The notes: generated from the letters alone by a model not told the origin. A stretch of 64,000 bases of DNA from Lepraria neglecta (GCA_033220425.1 CM065650.1:3658001-3722000); one strand, 5' to 3'. Counted from the first letter of the stretch, positions 38,101 through 49,664 are shown. Translations and numbers: made by a program.

Positions 38101-38679
38101 TTACTCTCCTCCACCGTCACCGTCACCTCCGTCACCGTCACCTCCGTCACTCCCACCAGCATCGCTACCAGCGTCACTCCCACCGGCATCACTGCCAGCG
38201 TTCCCAGCAACGGAATCGTTATCCTCAGCTGGGGGCTCAGGAGCACCTGCAGCATTCTGATCGAGCTGCGCTGCACTTGCATCAGCAGCTGCATTATTGG
38301 CGTCGTTCGCCGGGTGATCTAAAAATGGAGAAGTGTCACCAACATTTCAGAAACAAGATCGATACATAAGGCGAAGCCTATACGCACCATCAGGGAAGTC
38401 CTTTCCCCCCACCAACGGGGCGGAGAGTCGTATGGGAAGCAAGTCGGACTCCTGATCAAGGAAAGAGGCTAGTGGAAGTATAGAGTCCGGCTCAAGCTTT
38501 CGATTCGAGGAGGTGGTGAGGATCAAGGAGGCATCGACTGCCATGCTGGGGATGCGCTCGAGGAGCATGTCGTTAATGTCTGCGACGGTTGAGTCCCGAC
38601 TAGTTTGGAGGGAGAGGGTGCGAGGCAGACCCAGCCCCTCGAAGGAGGTGAGGAGGATGTTGATCCGGCGTTCGTCCAT
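38101..38679 (-). CDS. SDE2-type ubiquitin-fold protein with acidic Gly/Ser/Asp tail
   Basis: Exons 38679-38388 and 38318-38101 (intron GTGCGT...TTTTAG, frame kept) give 169 residues. Residues 1-92 match the N-terminal ubiquitin-fold of SDE2 (ILLTSFEGLGLPRTLSL, LILTTSSNRKL, PIRLSAPLVGGK). SDE2 is made as a precursor cut after Gly-Gly by a ubiquitin protease, freeing a Lys-starting protein that works in intron-specific splicing (fission yeast) or replication stress (human). Here Gly91-Gly92-Lys93 is kept, but the usual KGGFGS continuation and the conserved SDE2 body are absent. After DFPDDHPAND comes an Ala/Asp/Gly-rich tail ending in GSDAGGSDAG and GDGDGG repeats. An in-frame upstream ATG at 38778 could add 33 residues, but the SDE2 match begins at 38679. 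It is either a diverged paralogue or an N-terminal fragment that captured a new tail. Confidence 0.75.
38104..38215 (-). repeat. Coding minisatellite for Gly/Asp/Ser repeats
   Basis: On the plus strand the units CACCGTCAC and CTCCGTCAC alternate near 38112-38150, followed by diverged CCAGCATCGCTA-type units to about 38215. On the coding (minus) strand they give GGDGDGG and GSDAG repeats at the C-terminus of the SDE2-type protein. Unit lengths are multiples of three, so copy changes would not break the frame. Confidence 0.8.
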
Positions 38680-39799
38680 GGTGAGCTTCTTTTTTACCGA
38701 GTGTTGTAGATTTGTATGAGTGGAGATCACCAAAACGAAGAGGACTCCGGCTGGCTTTTTACATCTACAAAACCACATCCTTGGTAATCTTACAGCGGAG
38801 TATGGTAAGGCCCCCTGCCCCTCTCAAGGCGTCCCATTCAACTCAGATACTCGTCCGGTCGGGTGAGTCTCTTCTTCCAATATAAAACGAGCATAGATGC
38901 CCTCGATGCACTAAGGCTTTTCCAAGGAGACTAAAAGTGCTCTTTGCATCAACAGCTTCAACAAGGTAAGCACTTGTTCACAGATGATGGGTCTAGACCA
39001 GGGTAATGCATCATATGTATACTTGATTACCGATGACTGCCAAAAGTCGCACTCAGTGCGCTGCCTGCATTAACATTCAAAATATGAAGCTAGAATTGTG
39101 ATTCTCTTCGAACAATGGTGTTTCATTAGTCAAAAGAAGACTGCTATGTTTTGTATGACACTCAAAGGACCCAAGGACTCATGGTCTCATACCTAAAATT
39201 CGGATACGCAGTAAGATAGAGCAGCATCCAAGCAGCAAACGAAAACTCGGGAGCTTCAGAGTACTTGGTGCGCGAAAGCGCTGTCTGCACCGAGCTTCGC
39301 AATGCCAAGCAAGAATTTTTGAGGAATGTGTCGGAAGATGGGGTCGAGATGCACAAGATCACTGTGGCTCGGCACGACAAGCTTATGCAACTCGTGAGAG
39401 CGGTGACCAAGCAATGCTAAAGTCTGGGCAGGAGCTTTCGCTTCCATCTTGCTATCGTTCTCTGTTTTGGTCAACCCTGAGGCCGCCATACTGGCTAGAT
39501 GGTCTGGCTAGAGTCCTGACGCTCCTTGGAGGCATTGATGCCCGAAAATTAGTAGGAATGCATCCTGATGGTGAATCCTTGGCACTGTTCAATCCCCTTG
39601 TGAACTTCAAGTTCTCCCCTGTCTGCTCTCTCTTCTGCACTATATGGCAATGTCTTCAAAACATCCCTCGAGTATTCGATTACAGTCTTTGCAGTCCATT
39701 TCGTCTGACATGCTTCGTGTTCATTGAAAATCTACCCATCTTATAGGCATCTTTTTTTCTTCCCTATCTTTAGAAGCTCTTCAAATTTCTCCTACTTCA
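38680..39799. other. Intergenic, no supported gene
   Basis: Upstream of the SDE2-type gene. Between 39.16 and 39.49 kb, two minus-strand frames have protein-like composition, one starting MAASGLTKTENDSKMEAKAP. They overlap in different frames and join no convincing exon, so a decayed gene is possible. Confidence 0.4.
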
Positions 39800-41350
39800 T
39801 CTGCCTACTCTACATCCTATGGCTTTGCAGCTACTGACACCAATGATTTTAGCATCCCCGCCACATTCAATATCATTCCAAGCCCTTGTGAGTCAATGCG
39901 TGCCCCTATCTAGCATTACTCCTATGACGGACCTGCTGATATCTTGTAAAGATCCAACAGGAGATATAACACCAATGATCACTGTCCCCGTCTTCGGAGG
40001 CGTTTCTTCGGTGAACTGCATCCTGATCCCTTCGGGCTCGGACATATTCACAACGTCGATACTTTCTCCATAGCAGAAACTGCAGTAACAATAACGGAAA
40101 CGGCATGCACCAATGATACAACAACCATCAGTGGGCCAACCACGCCAGGGTTCACAGCTACTACAAAAACATATTTGGATACGGCGATAGTGAATTCCGA
40201 AGTTGACGTGACAGATTCTGCTGTCGCTAGGGTTACGGTAACAGGAAGCTACTCTGTCACCGCGACAAGCACGACAAGCACGACAAGCACGTTAGGAGTG
40301 ACTTCGACGTCCATACTTTCTTCACATTCGGTCTTGTCAGGGACCCTTCAACTTCTGGTACGCTACCTTCGAGTACAAATATCCTCCCTACAAGTCTCTC
40401 CTCTACGGTTGTTTCCATTACCAGCATCCTTCCTACGAGCATCTTACTTTCCAGCACAAGTAGCTAGCCAATTGATGCTTCAGGAACAACTGTCTCGTCT
40501 TCTGACAGTATCACTGTTACATACAGCAGCGAGATTTCTGCCTCAGGCACAACCCCCACTCACTCATCCTCCGGTACGGAACACATAATTCTGAGTAGTG
40601 GGAGCTCGAATTCGTTATCTCTAGACCGTTCCACTGGCACAACGAGTAGTGGCTTGCCAGGTAGTGGGAGGTTGTCTTCGTCATCGCCAGTCCACGCCCC
40701 TGGCACGATTACTGCTATTACGTCTATGAGCAGCGGCTTGTCTGGATACGGAACATCTTTAGTATCGTCGAGTGGGTTGCACTCCCACGGGTTCTACTCC
40801 ATGAATGGTAGCACTTTCAGCGAATCATCCAGCCAGCTCCCTACCGACCTCATCAGTAAAAACACCCATGCAAGGCCTACGAAACATACGTCCATAGTTA
40901 GAATCACGAAATATTTCTGCCTAACACCTACAAGACATCTTAGCCAAATCAACCCAGCGCCCGAGGTTGTCCGTAGAGACCCTATTTATGGTGGTCCGGA
41001 GTATCAAATTGCTGCAGACATTATATACTCTAACGGCACAGAAGTCAGCTCTGTTACACAACGATAACGACCACTTCGACTACCGGAACCAATACAGTAT
41101 GAGTACCACTAGCGAGCACCTAAGCTACCGGCTGTTCTCTTCCGCGCCTCATAAGGTGGCTGACTTGTGAATAGCAATGTGCCTGGTTCTACAGGCACGG
41201 ATACGACAACTACAGCGATAACCATAGATATGGAGACGACTTCAATATGCACATCCGCAACAGTAACACAGTCTATGAATCTCACCATTACAACTTACCC
41301 AGCCGACTGCCCACAAGCGACGAGTTCGACACCCACATGATAGGGAGATA
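39800..41350 (+). pseudogene. Decayed Ser/Thr-rich, mucin-like surface protein gene
   Basis: Plus-strand sequence of strong Ser/Thr bias runs through several frames: TDTNDFSIPATFNIIPS, TETAVTITETACTNDTTTISG, VTATSTTSTTSTLGVTSTS, then SSGLPGSGRLSSSSP and TTTTAITIDMETTSI. Such tracts are typical of heavily O-glycosylated fungal wall or secreted proteins. The composition stays the same while the frame changes several times with no good splice sites, and in-frame stops are present near 40.07, 40.47 and 41.07 kb. The tandem ACAAGCACG run near 40.26-40.29 kb encodes part of the Thr/Ser tract. I interpret this as a broken host gene lying next to transposon debris. No start or signal peptide could be fixed. 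Confidence 0.55.
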
Positions 41351-41573
41351 TGTTCTAAAAACGAACCTTGCAACAACTGACATAAGCGTACTTCACCGCG
41401 ATTTTTTACAAGCCAGTCCAGAAATGAGGGTCGGACCACTCCTGCTGCCAAGCCATTTAGGGCTGACACCCGCAGATTTTGCAACTCAACATATATAGAT
41501 TCAGCGACTATTCAACCATTATGCATTAAGCACTCCAAAACGTCCCCTTTTCGTGACATTGACGTGTTTAATT

Positions 41574-41886
41574 AGCCCTCGTATAGCCCGGACCTAAACT
41601 CTATTAACACCTCTGGTTTCGGCTTAAGCAACCAGTCTATCAGGTAGCCCTAGAGATCGAATAAATTAATAGAGACGTAGATACGGTTCGGGACACCCTA
41701 CAGGACGCCCTGGAAAGAGCCTGGCAGCCAATTAACGAGGACCTAATTGTAATGATCGCGCCCAAGGGGGGCCCTAATGGCTTAGTGGCCAGCCATGACA
41801 CTAATGGAGAAATTAGTAAGGAGTATATCCCAGAGGGTTACCGCAGTTATTCGGGCTGAGGGCTGGTATACTAAATACTATATTAC
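41574..41886 (+). mobile_element. 3' remnant of a Tc1/mariner-type transposase
   Basis: TATAGCCCGGACCTAAACTC reads YSPDLNS, matching the DDE-site motif YSPDLNPIE of Tc1/mariner transposases, which carries the third acidic residue. About 230 bp on, another frame reads MEKLVRSISQRVTAVIRAEG followed by WYTKY, the usual C-terminus of fungal mariner-type enzymes. The stretch between holds several stops and frame changes. No terminal inverted repeat or TA target duplication was found, and the 5' two thirds of the element are missing. It is an old inactive DNA-transposon fragment. Confidence 0.8.
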
Positions 41887-43109
41887 TAATGCGACCGGAG
41901 GTGTTTTATATATATACTATATAATTGCTATGCAAAGTTACAAGTTATCTCTTAAATTAGTGGTGCAGTAATAAATTGAAATTGCTAGGGTAAACCGCGA
42001 AAACTGTAGTCCTAGTACTATAAACGGACTCTGCTCCCTGAACACTGGATTTTGGTCCAGTAAATCTACACTTTGATTCAACGAGGGAATTAGTCTTGGT
42101 TTATGGCTGAAGACTAGTCCCGGCTAAGGAGAAACACTATTTAAGTATATTCCTGAGACTTACTGTTGCAAAAAGAGACAAAGAACTCCTTAGACTCTTC
42201 CAGAAGAAGAAATCAGCAGGCGGGATTCGAAATCCCACCTCCCACAATTCAAAACAGCAAAGCCCCTTCAAGATGGTTCTATATACCCATGCTATGACCG
42301 TTACAAGAAATGGTGGGCCAATACATGGGGGATTTACGCCTAGTATGTGCTTCTTGATACAAGAAAACTGCTCAGGACGCATGATATTACGGGATGCTGG
42401 CACCAGAACTCAATCACTTCACAATACCAGTTCAACCTGGTGGCTTGTTATATAACGACGTTGTGCATCGTTCTATACCACACTCGATAAAACCATGTGA
42501 GTCAACACTTCCATCACCAACAAACCGTTGTCACCAGAAACCCCCCTGCACATTTTTGACTTTAGTTCTCGTGCAGCTAAAGTGGCAGTGTGTCTGCTAG
42601 AACTTACAAGGCCATCATTGCGGTGGATCATGTTTCCAAAGTATAGCAAAGTTTTCACTGTCCATGCGTCGTTACTGAATATAATATAATTTACAAGTTC
42701 ACATTTTGAATGCTAACACATACAGCGCTCGAAGTACAGCTTGAGTCGCAGCAGAGATCAAATTTTTGGCCCATTTCGCCCGCCTTCCCTTACCCCCGGA
42801 GCGCCCCCCAAAATTCTAATTTTCTCGCGCCAATGGTTCTGCAATCGACGGTAGAAGGTTAAGTGGTGCGCAACGCGAAAAACGCGATTTTACGGAGAAA
42901 AGTTTTGTCCGGTAACTGTAATTGTTTACTCTAACGCAGAGACGCGTCCCTCGCTAGTTTGACGCGCACCTTCAATCATCTGCTCCTGAGCTCTCCCCAA
43001 CAAAATTTTTCCCTGAGGCTGTCAAACTCGGACGACAGTGCTGCACAGTCTTTCGCTTGTGCGACTGATCTGGAAATACGTCAAGGAGCATAGTTCCGAA
43101 GTCACCACC
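41887..43109. other. Intergenic accessory DNA and promoter of the HMG/GTPase gene
   Basis: The first part is AT-rich and probably belongs to the transposon debris. Around 42.2-42.6 kb only short overlapping frames occur. The last 300 bp (42.75-43.1 kb) contain repeated CGCG-type words and are likely the promoter of the following gene. No gene is supported. Confidence 0.5.
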
Positions 43110-46100
43110 ATGATTGATCTACAGTAAGCAGTTTCTGTCCCAATGTGACAGTTTTCAGTCTATATTCACCTTTTACCTGCCAGCTCCTTCCACGACAGTG
43201 CCGTAAGGGCCAAACCCAAAAATCAAACTGAGAAGCCGTCAACATTCTGGGTTGCAATACTCAAAATAAACCAAAAACCAGCAAGGGAACATGCTGAGGA
43301 AGACTTTCTCTGGATCAAATGCCACGGAGTGAGCTTCCACCCTCCTCAATCAAGACCTAACTTTTCACTTTCACTATTATTCACAGTTCACTACTCCCCC
43401 CTCTCCTTCCCTCTTCCCCTCTCATCCTTCCTATCTTCTCTTCCTCAAATTTCTCCCTACATGCATCTATGAACGCATTCTGTCATTTCACATTCGAACC
43501 TGCCAAAAGTTCAAGTCCTGATCCTTCATTAGAAAGTCAAAGCTCAAATACTTCGCACCCAATATGAGAAGAATTGTGTACCCGACGAACCCTGGGTGTT
43601 GAAGCACGAATCTAAGGTCGTTAGCCTCCAAGCCACTGTCGCTAACCTCAACACATACCGCGACCAAATCATTGTTTTGGAGGCGGTCAAGGCTTCAGAC
43701 GATAGTGGTCTCAACAATCGTCAACCTCTAGAGCCTACGAACAACCAATTACTTTCTCCCTCACAGAAGAAGCAGGAATCTTCTCGGGCCATGGAAAATG
43801 TCAAGCCTTCACTTTTAGGTCTCTATCCTCAAGCCTCGAATAGTCGGGATGAGAATCACAGGTTCCAACAAGGCTTTCATCCCCAACAAGCATACGCTAC
43901 TGGGGCTCAACACATTCCTGCTACCAACATAAGTCCCTATGCAAGTCCACATACGCACACTCCGTCTCCTACAGCCTCACATCGCTCATTACCTGCATCA
44001 CATATGGCAATGCAACCTCCATCAGAAGCATACCGGGTCGCTTCACCGGCCATGCAACGGCACTGTCCTACGACATCGACCTCATTGCCGCATCAGTCAC
44101 GAAGCACGTCCAATCAAAGCAGCCATAGGAATAGCAAAATGTCTCCGTCAATGAGCCCATCTGACACTGAATCAACGCAGAATGGCTTCAATCTATTTTG
44201 TCAACATAATCGCGAGAAATTTCGTATCTGTTACCCCGACCATACTGAAGGTATGCATCTTTGTCTTCGGTTCCTATTGTAATTTCCACTAACCTGCCTC
44301 TTACCGTAGGGCAACTCCACGACTCTCTTGTCGGTAGCTGGCGGGGAATAACCCCCAGTGAGAGACACTCTTGGGTAACGCAAGCGAAAGCAAGCCAAGT
44401 CAAGCATGAGGTCAAGGCCGAGCCAAAGCTAGACACCAATATACAGGAGTCGCCAGTTGTGGACGAGCCTCCTATCACCGCTGCTGAGCTTGAGGAGCAG
44501 AAGCAGCAGACGTTCCAGCTTCAGACACTCTTTAAAGATGCTAGCCCTCAGATGCTGGAATCCAGTGTTGAGCAAGGAGTCAAGCTTTTGGAGCGATTGA
44601 GGGCACCATTGGTAGAGAAGTTGCAGAATAGTCCTGATGCCGAGCAATGGATTCAGCAGATTGGTAAGTGATTCTGCAAATTTCGAGACTTCTGAAAACT
44701 AACAGCAATCTAGACAATTTGCGTAAGCAAGCGGTTAAGACCAAGACAATCATTGGCGTTGTCGGTAACACCGGTGCTGGGAAATCGTCCGTCATTAATG
44801 CCATGCTCGAGGAGGAACGGCTCGTGCCCACCAATTGCATGAGAGCCTGCACAGCTGTTGTTACTGAGATCTCATACAACTACGAGGAAGAACCCTATCG
44901 AGCCCAGATTGAGTTCATCTCATTAGCGGACTGGGAAAAGGAGTTGAATGTATTGTTCCAAGACCTTTTTGATGGTAACGGCCAGGTCTCCCGAGAATGC
45001 GCGAACGAAGAAACCGACGCCGGCATTGCCTACGCAAAGATCAAAGCAGTGTATCCACAAAAGACCAAAGAGGATATTGCAAACAGCAGTATCGACACTA
45101 TGTTGCGCGAGGTGTCACACATTCTTGGAACCAGCAGAGATATCAAGGAGACAGAATCCCTTCAGTTCTATCGGAAGTTACAGCATTTTGTCGACAGCAA
45201 AGAAAAGTCAACTGGGCTCAAAGACAAAGACAAGAAGAAGGAGCGGAAGGAATTGGAGTTCTGGCCACTAATCCGCGTTGTCCGAATCCATGTCAAAAGC
45301 CCTGCACTCGCAACTGGAGCAGTGATAGTTGATCTGCCTGGGGTCCATGATGCCAACGCCGCTCGTGCTGCAGTTGCAGAAGGTTATATGAAGCAATGTA
45401 CTGGGCTCTGGATCGTTGCTCCCATCAATCGCGCCGTTGATGACAAGGCTGCAAAATCCCTGCTTGGCGAATCCTTCAAGCGACAGTTAAAGATGGACGG
45501 AGGTTTCAACTCTGTTACTTTTATCTGCAGTAAAACTGATGACATCAGTCTCGGAGAGGCACAAGACTCCCTTGGTCTAGACGACGAAATGGCCCCTTCT
45601 TGGGCAGAGATCGACGAGCTGTCCAAAAAGCAGAAGTCGATGAAGAAACAACTGGAGGAAATAAAAGATTCAAAGGCCGTCTACGGCGAAGTCATGAACG
45701 ACGTCGATGAGCAAATCGAGGTTTGGGACGCTTTGAAAGAGAAGCTTGACGAGGGAGAACAAGTCTTCGCCCCCAAGCCCAAGGGCGCTCAGAAGCGCAA
45801 AACCGGCAGCAAAGAAAAGCCACGGAAGAAACAACGTCGTACTATCACTAGTGATGATGAGGAAGACGTCGAAGACAGCGATTTCGAGGACAAGGACTCA
45901 GACGAAGACGAGGATGAACACGACGGAGCTTCTTCTCAAGACGAGTCTCAAGGACAAGAACTCCTGACCGAGGAGCACATTACTACGAAGTTGCAGGAGC
46001 TTCGGACAACCAAAAAGGAAGCAAGAAGCCAAAAGATGGAGATCACCGAGAAGATAACAAAAATGCGTAAAGAGATCGACGAGGCAGCTAAAGCCGAACA

Positions 46101-48147
46101 AAAGATAACCAGCAAGATGTCGGCATTGTGCATCTCGGGCAGGAATCAATACTCCAAAGGCGCGATACAACAAGATTTCGCCGCCGGTATACGTGAGCTT
46201 GACCAGGAACTGGCCGCTGAAGAAGACGAAGAAAGCTTCAACCCAGACATTGAGATTAGGGATTATGATGAGGTGGCCCAAGATTTGCCTGTGTTTTGCG
46301 TCTCTTCTCGTGGTTACCAAAAACTCAAAGGGCGACTTCGCAAGGATCCTCATGTCTCGGGGTTCACGACTGTCGAAGAGACGGGGATCCCTCAATTACA
46401 GGCTCACTGCGAAAAGCTTACTGAGACTGGACGCTCAGCGAACTGTAGAGCTTTCAATAATAAGCTAAGCCAATTGCTTAACTCGTTGACCTTGTGGGCC
46501 GCTAGTGATGGCACCGGTGCAAACATGACAGCCGAACAGAAAGCAAGAGAAGCGAGATACCTACAGCAAGGGCTAGCAACCCTTGAGAGTGTAAGTCCGT
46601 GGGGCCCTGATTCCATGTACAAGTACAACAGTAGGACATCCTTTGCATTTGTTCGCCCTCTTTTCTATCGGAGTGTTCTGTGTGAAAAGCGGTGGAGTGA
46701 TGATACCAGGAGCGCTGTCGATAGCTGTTAAGGATAGATAGCTTGAACAATGGCTAATACTGGCAACTTCAGGGCCTTGAGAACGCCGTTAAGACCGCTT
46801 GCAAGGAACTCAGTGATGAGCTCACAGACAACATATTCGACAAATATGGTAAGTTTCCCAAAGTCTGACCGGCAAGCCGACTTGCTAACGAATTCTTTAG
46901 AAACCGCAATTGCGAGTGCCACCGAAGGTGCAATTGCGACTGCCTTCCAATGGGGGGCACCTGTCAACAGGGAAAACCGTGCAGCAGGAGGACTTCATTG
47001 GGCAACATACAAAGCCATCTGTCGACGCAATGGGATCTATACCAACTCTCAAGGCCCACATGTAAGTGATCTCACGTCCAATTTTTGGCTCTAGGGCATG
47101 GAGAATCATCATACTGACTTGACCACTTAGGAATGGAACATAGCCCTGTGAGTGTAGCACAACTCCACCACCGCAGGGACTCGTCCTGCTCAGACGCTTG
47201 CTAATAATTCTCAGCGCTGAACCGATGATAAAGGTTATCGCTTCCGGATGGGAGAAGTAAGTTTCCAACACTCTCCGTTGTTATTGCACGGCTGACTCGA
47301 CTCAAGGGTCTTCACTCGCCGTTCGCCAATGGTCATGGCCACTTTCGGCCGCCACGGAGCTTCTGCTTTGAAGAAGTTTCACCGCGACATTGAGGCGCGA
47401 GCTCGTAAGATTGGTGCTGGCGTCGCAAGTCTCTCAATGTTACAGCAACAGGTCTCCGTGTACGAGACAATCCTGAAAGATCTGTCCACGACAGCCAAAG
47501 ATACGATCAGTACCCACCAGAAGGAGATCAATCGCGAATTCACTCCGGTGATCGAGCGCGCAATGCAGACAGCTTACCAACAATGTGTGGATGAGCGAGG
47601 TCAGTCTCCGTGCCCAACTCTGAAAACAAACTTTAGCTGATCGAATATAGGTACTGGAAGCTATGCTCGCATGAAGGTAGCAATGAATAGCCACGTGGCC
47701 CAGGAGCGTCATACGATGTTCCAGGAGAGTGCAGATAATGTCAGGAAAATGCTTGTCAGTATGGTCAAGGAGGTTGGTACTATGATGGACGATAAAGCGG
47801 ACGAGGTTTTTGTACACATGAAGCGTGACTATCGAGCTGTTCTGGGAGGCGGCGATGTTCAGCAAGATGGCGAGATCTTGCCCAAGACTCAGCGACTTGT
47901 GCGCAAGGAGATTATGCGGATCATTGATGGGGTGGAGAAGGTCTTCATGAGGGTGGCTGGCCTGGAGGTAGAAGAGGACGATGAGGATCAAGACGGCGAG
48001 GGAGAAGAGAGGGAAAGCCAGGAGGCTGCCGGTGATAGCGACGGCGGCGACGGGAAAGAGGAGGAAGAAGCCGCGGGCAAAATTAAATATGCCGCAGTCA
48101 AGCGCGAAGCAACCCCATCAGGCCAACTTGCAGGATGTGCAACGTGA
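43110..48147 (+). CDS. HMG-box protein fused to a dynamin/SLIP-GC-like large GTPase
   Basis: Proposed exons: 43110-43123, 43184-43328, 43533-44250, 44310-44663, 44714-46590, 46773-46848, 46901-47061, 47131-47147, 47215-47256, 47307-47599, 47651-48147; 1,397 residues. All junctions are GT-AG and keep frame. An HMG-box-like domain spans about 268-325 (GFNLFCQHNREKFR, DSLVGSWRGITPSERHSWV). The GTPase starts near 411: G1 GNTGAGKSS at 428-436, G3 DLPG at 617, G4 SKTD at 683. A Lys-rich stretch near 765 (QKRKTGSKEKPRKKQRR) is a likely nuclear signal, followed by an acidic segment and a coiled coil. The C-terminal half is helical, ending in an acidic tail. Dynamin-like nuclear GTPases (SLIP-GC type) are known; their fungal kin are mostly uncharacterised. 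The first two exons are the least certain. Confidence 0.82.
43385..43452 (+). promoter_or_regulatory. Long pyrimidine tract inside a 5' intron
   Basis: A tract of nearly pure C and T lies within the 204-nt intron between proposed exons 2 and 3 of the HMG/GTPase gene. In filamentous fungi such CT-rich tracts often sit just before a transcription start. It could mark an internal promoter for a shorter form lacking the first 53 residues, or simply be a polypyrimidine tract of the intron. Confidence 0.4.
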
Positions 48148-49664
48148 GCCAGCAGCTTCGGCAGACGACGAGTCGATGGCAGACATCCCATCCGACAACG
48201 CATCCGAGACAATGCTTCAATCTACCGAAGCTCAGCAGGTACTCGAAGGTGCTGTGCGTGCTAAGGCCCGGGACGATGACGACTCGTCAAGCAGCTTTCA
48301 AGCCTCTGATTCAGAATGAGAACTTTTCATTGTGCAAACATCATTAGAGCGAATATTCTTTGAGGAGGACCATTCGATTTCAATTCAGCATTGTTATGAT
48401 ACCACTGATGGTGGCTTTGGCGAAGATTTCATCCTGCTTCCTTGTTCTACAGCATTTTAATCAATTTGGCCCTTAGTGAGCCGGGTAATAGAACAGACTG
48501 CAAGGTGCATATTTAGTTATTAATCGTTTGCGAATGGAGACTGAGACCAGTTCCCTTGTGACTCCGAGTAAGCAATTCTTACCACTGGCTGTCTAGCCGA
48601 AGCTGCCGGATCAAGCAGAACGTTCGCAGAATACTGGTAGGTCTGTCTAGTTACATGCTGCCTCATCAAGGATCCTAATCGCAGCTTGTAGCCAGCAGCT
48701 CAGCCAACTTCCCAACCCTTCCTCATCTATTTCATCAAACCCCACAATGACAGCACAATTGATATCTATAATCGCGACGACCTGTCCCTTGGACATCAGC
48801 ACCACTCCCACCCTTGACCTTTCATCAAGCCTTTCCTTGAAACCTCCCAGGCAGTGATTGACTCACCTCCCCAACCCACTAAAACCGGCACAACAATCTC
48901 ACTCCTACTATATGCCCCGGAAATTCCCTCACATCCTCCACTCTCACTGTTCTTTTCTCAGCTGCGGCGGTGCCGCAGAACGCCGCGATCAAAGGCTATG
49001 ATTGGCATGGTGGACGTCCGTGGAAGGGGCCGAGGATTAGTGAGGAGGCGTGGGTTGGGGTGCGGGTGTAGAAACTGGCCCAGTTGAGGCGAGAGGATGG
49101 GGAGGGAGAGTGGTGCCAAAAGGAGGGAGGCTGTGTTCGCGAGGTTGCTGGGCATATATGGTCAGCAGTGCTAGCAATTGGAAAAGGGCATGCTCACCAG
49201 ACCTGTCAATTAACATCAGCCTTGGTCAGAGCCTTGCTGGAGATGAACAGCCCTGTACCCAATTCCGCTGGCCCTCAAAGAGTGCCGCCGCTTCTTGGAG
49301 CAGCTTCTGGTAGACCTCCTGCTTGGAAGCTCCCACGTCAAAATGAGACGAATCCGCATGCACCTGTGGTCACATCAGTGCTTTTTCGGAGGAGTATTAG
49401 CCCGTCAGGCATACCATGATGCCTTTAAATCTCCCAATCGATCGATATAAAGAGGTGTGATAGTGGCCCAAAGGTTAATCGTCGCTGCAAAAGACGGCGT
49501 TTAGGGCTTTCCTGCGCCTAAGTCCGAAACTTGCATCCTCGATGTCATGAGCTATTGAGCTACTCTACCTTGGTGAGCTCTAGATAAAGAGCTCGGAGCT
49601 TCCTGGTCTCCCCCTCTATTTCCCCAATGAAACAATCCCTTCATCCCCAGAAACATCGCCCATT
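48148..49664. other. Intergenic, with a possible alternative tail of the GTPase gene
   Basis: Just after the GTPase stop, another frame stays open to 48319 and reads as an acidic Ser-rich tail (DDESMADIPSDNASE, DDDDSSSSFQASDSE). It could be reached by a short, weak intron ending at CTTGCAG near 48.13 kb. The rest, 48.35-49.66 kb, holds only short overlapping frames and the promoter of the hydrolase gene. Confidence 0.5.

Noticed and set aside
42205-42240. Sequence resembling a tRNA T-arm (GGGATTCGAAATCCCA)
   Set aside because: The four-to-five-pair stem and loop look right, but no matching 5' acceptor, D-arm or anticodon arm is found at the expected distance upstream.
43184-43202. A 19-nt exon ending at GCC before GTAAGG
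   Set aside because: The same frame stays open to a better donor at 43329 and the longer exon keeps phase, so the longer version was preferred.
47440-47991. Antisense frame of 183 codons over the GTPase exon
   Set aside because: A shadow of strongly biased coding sequence on the other strand, with no domain or splice support.
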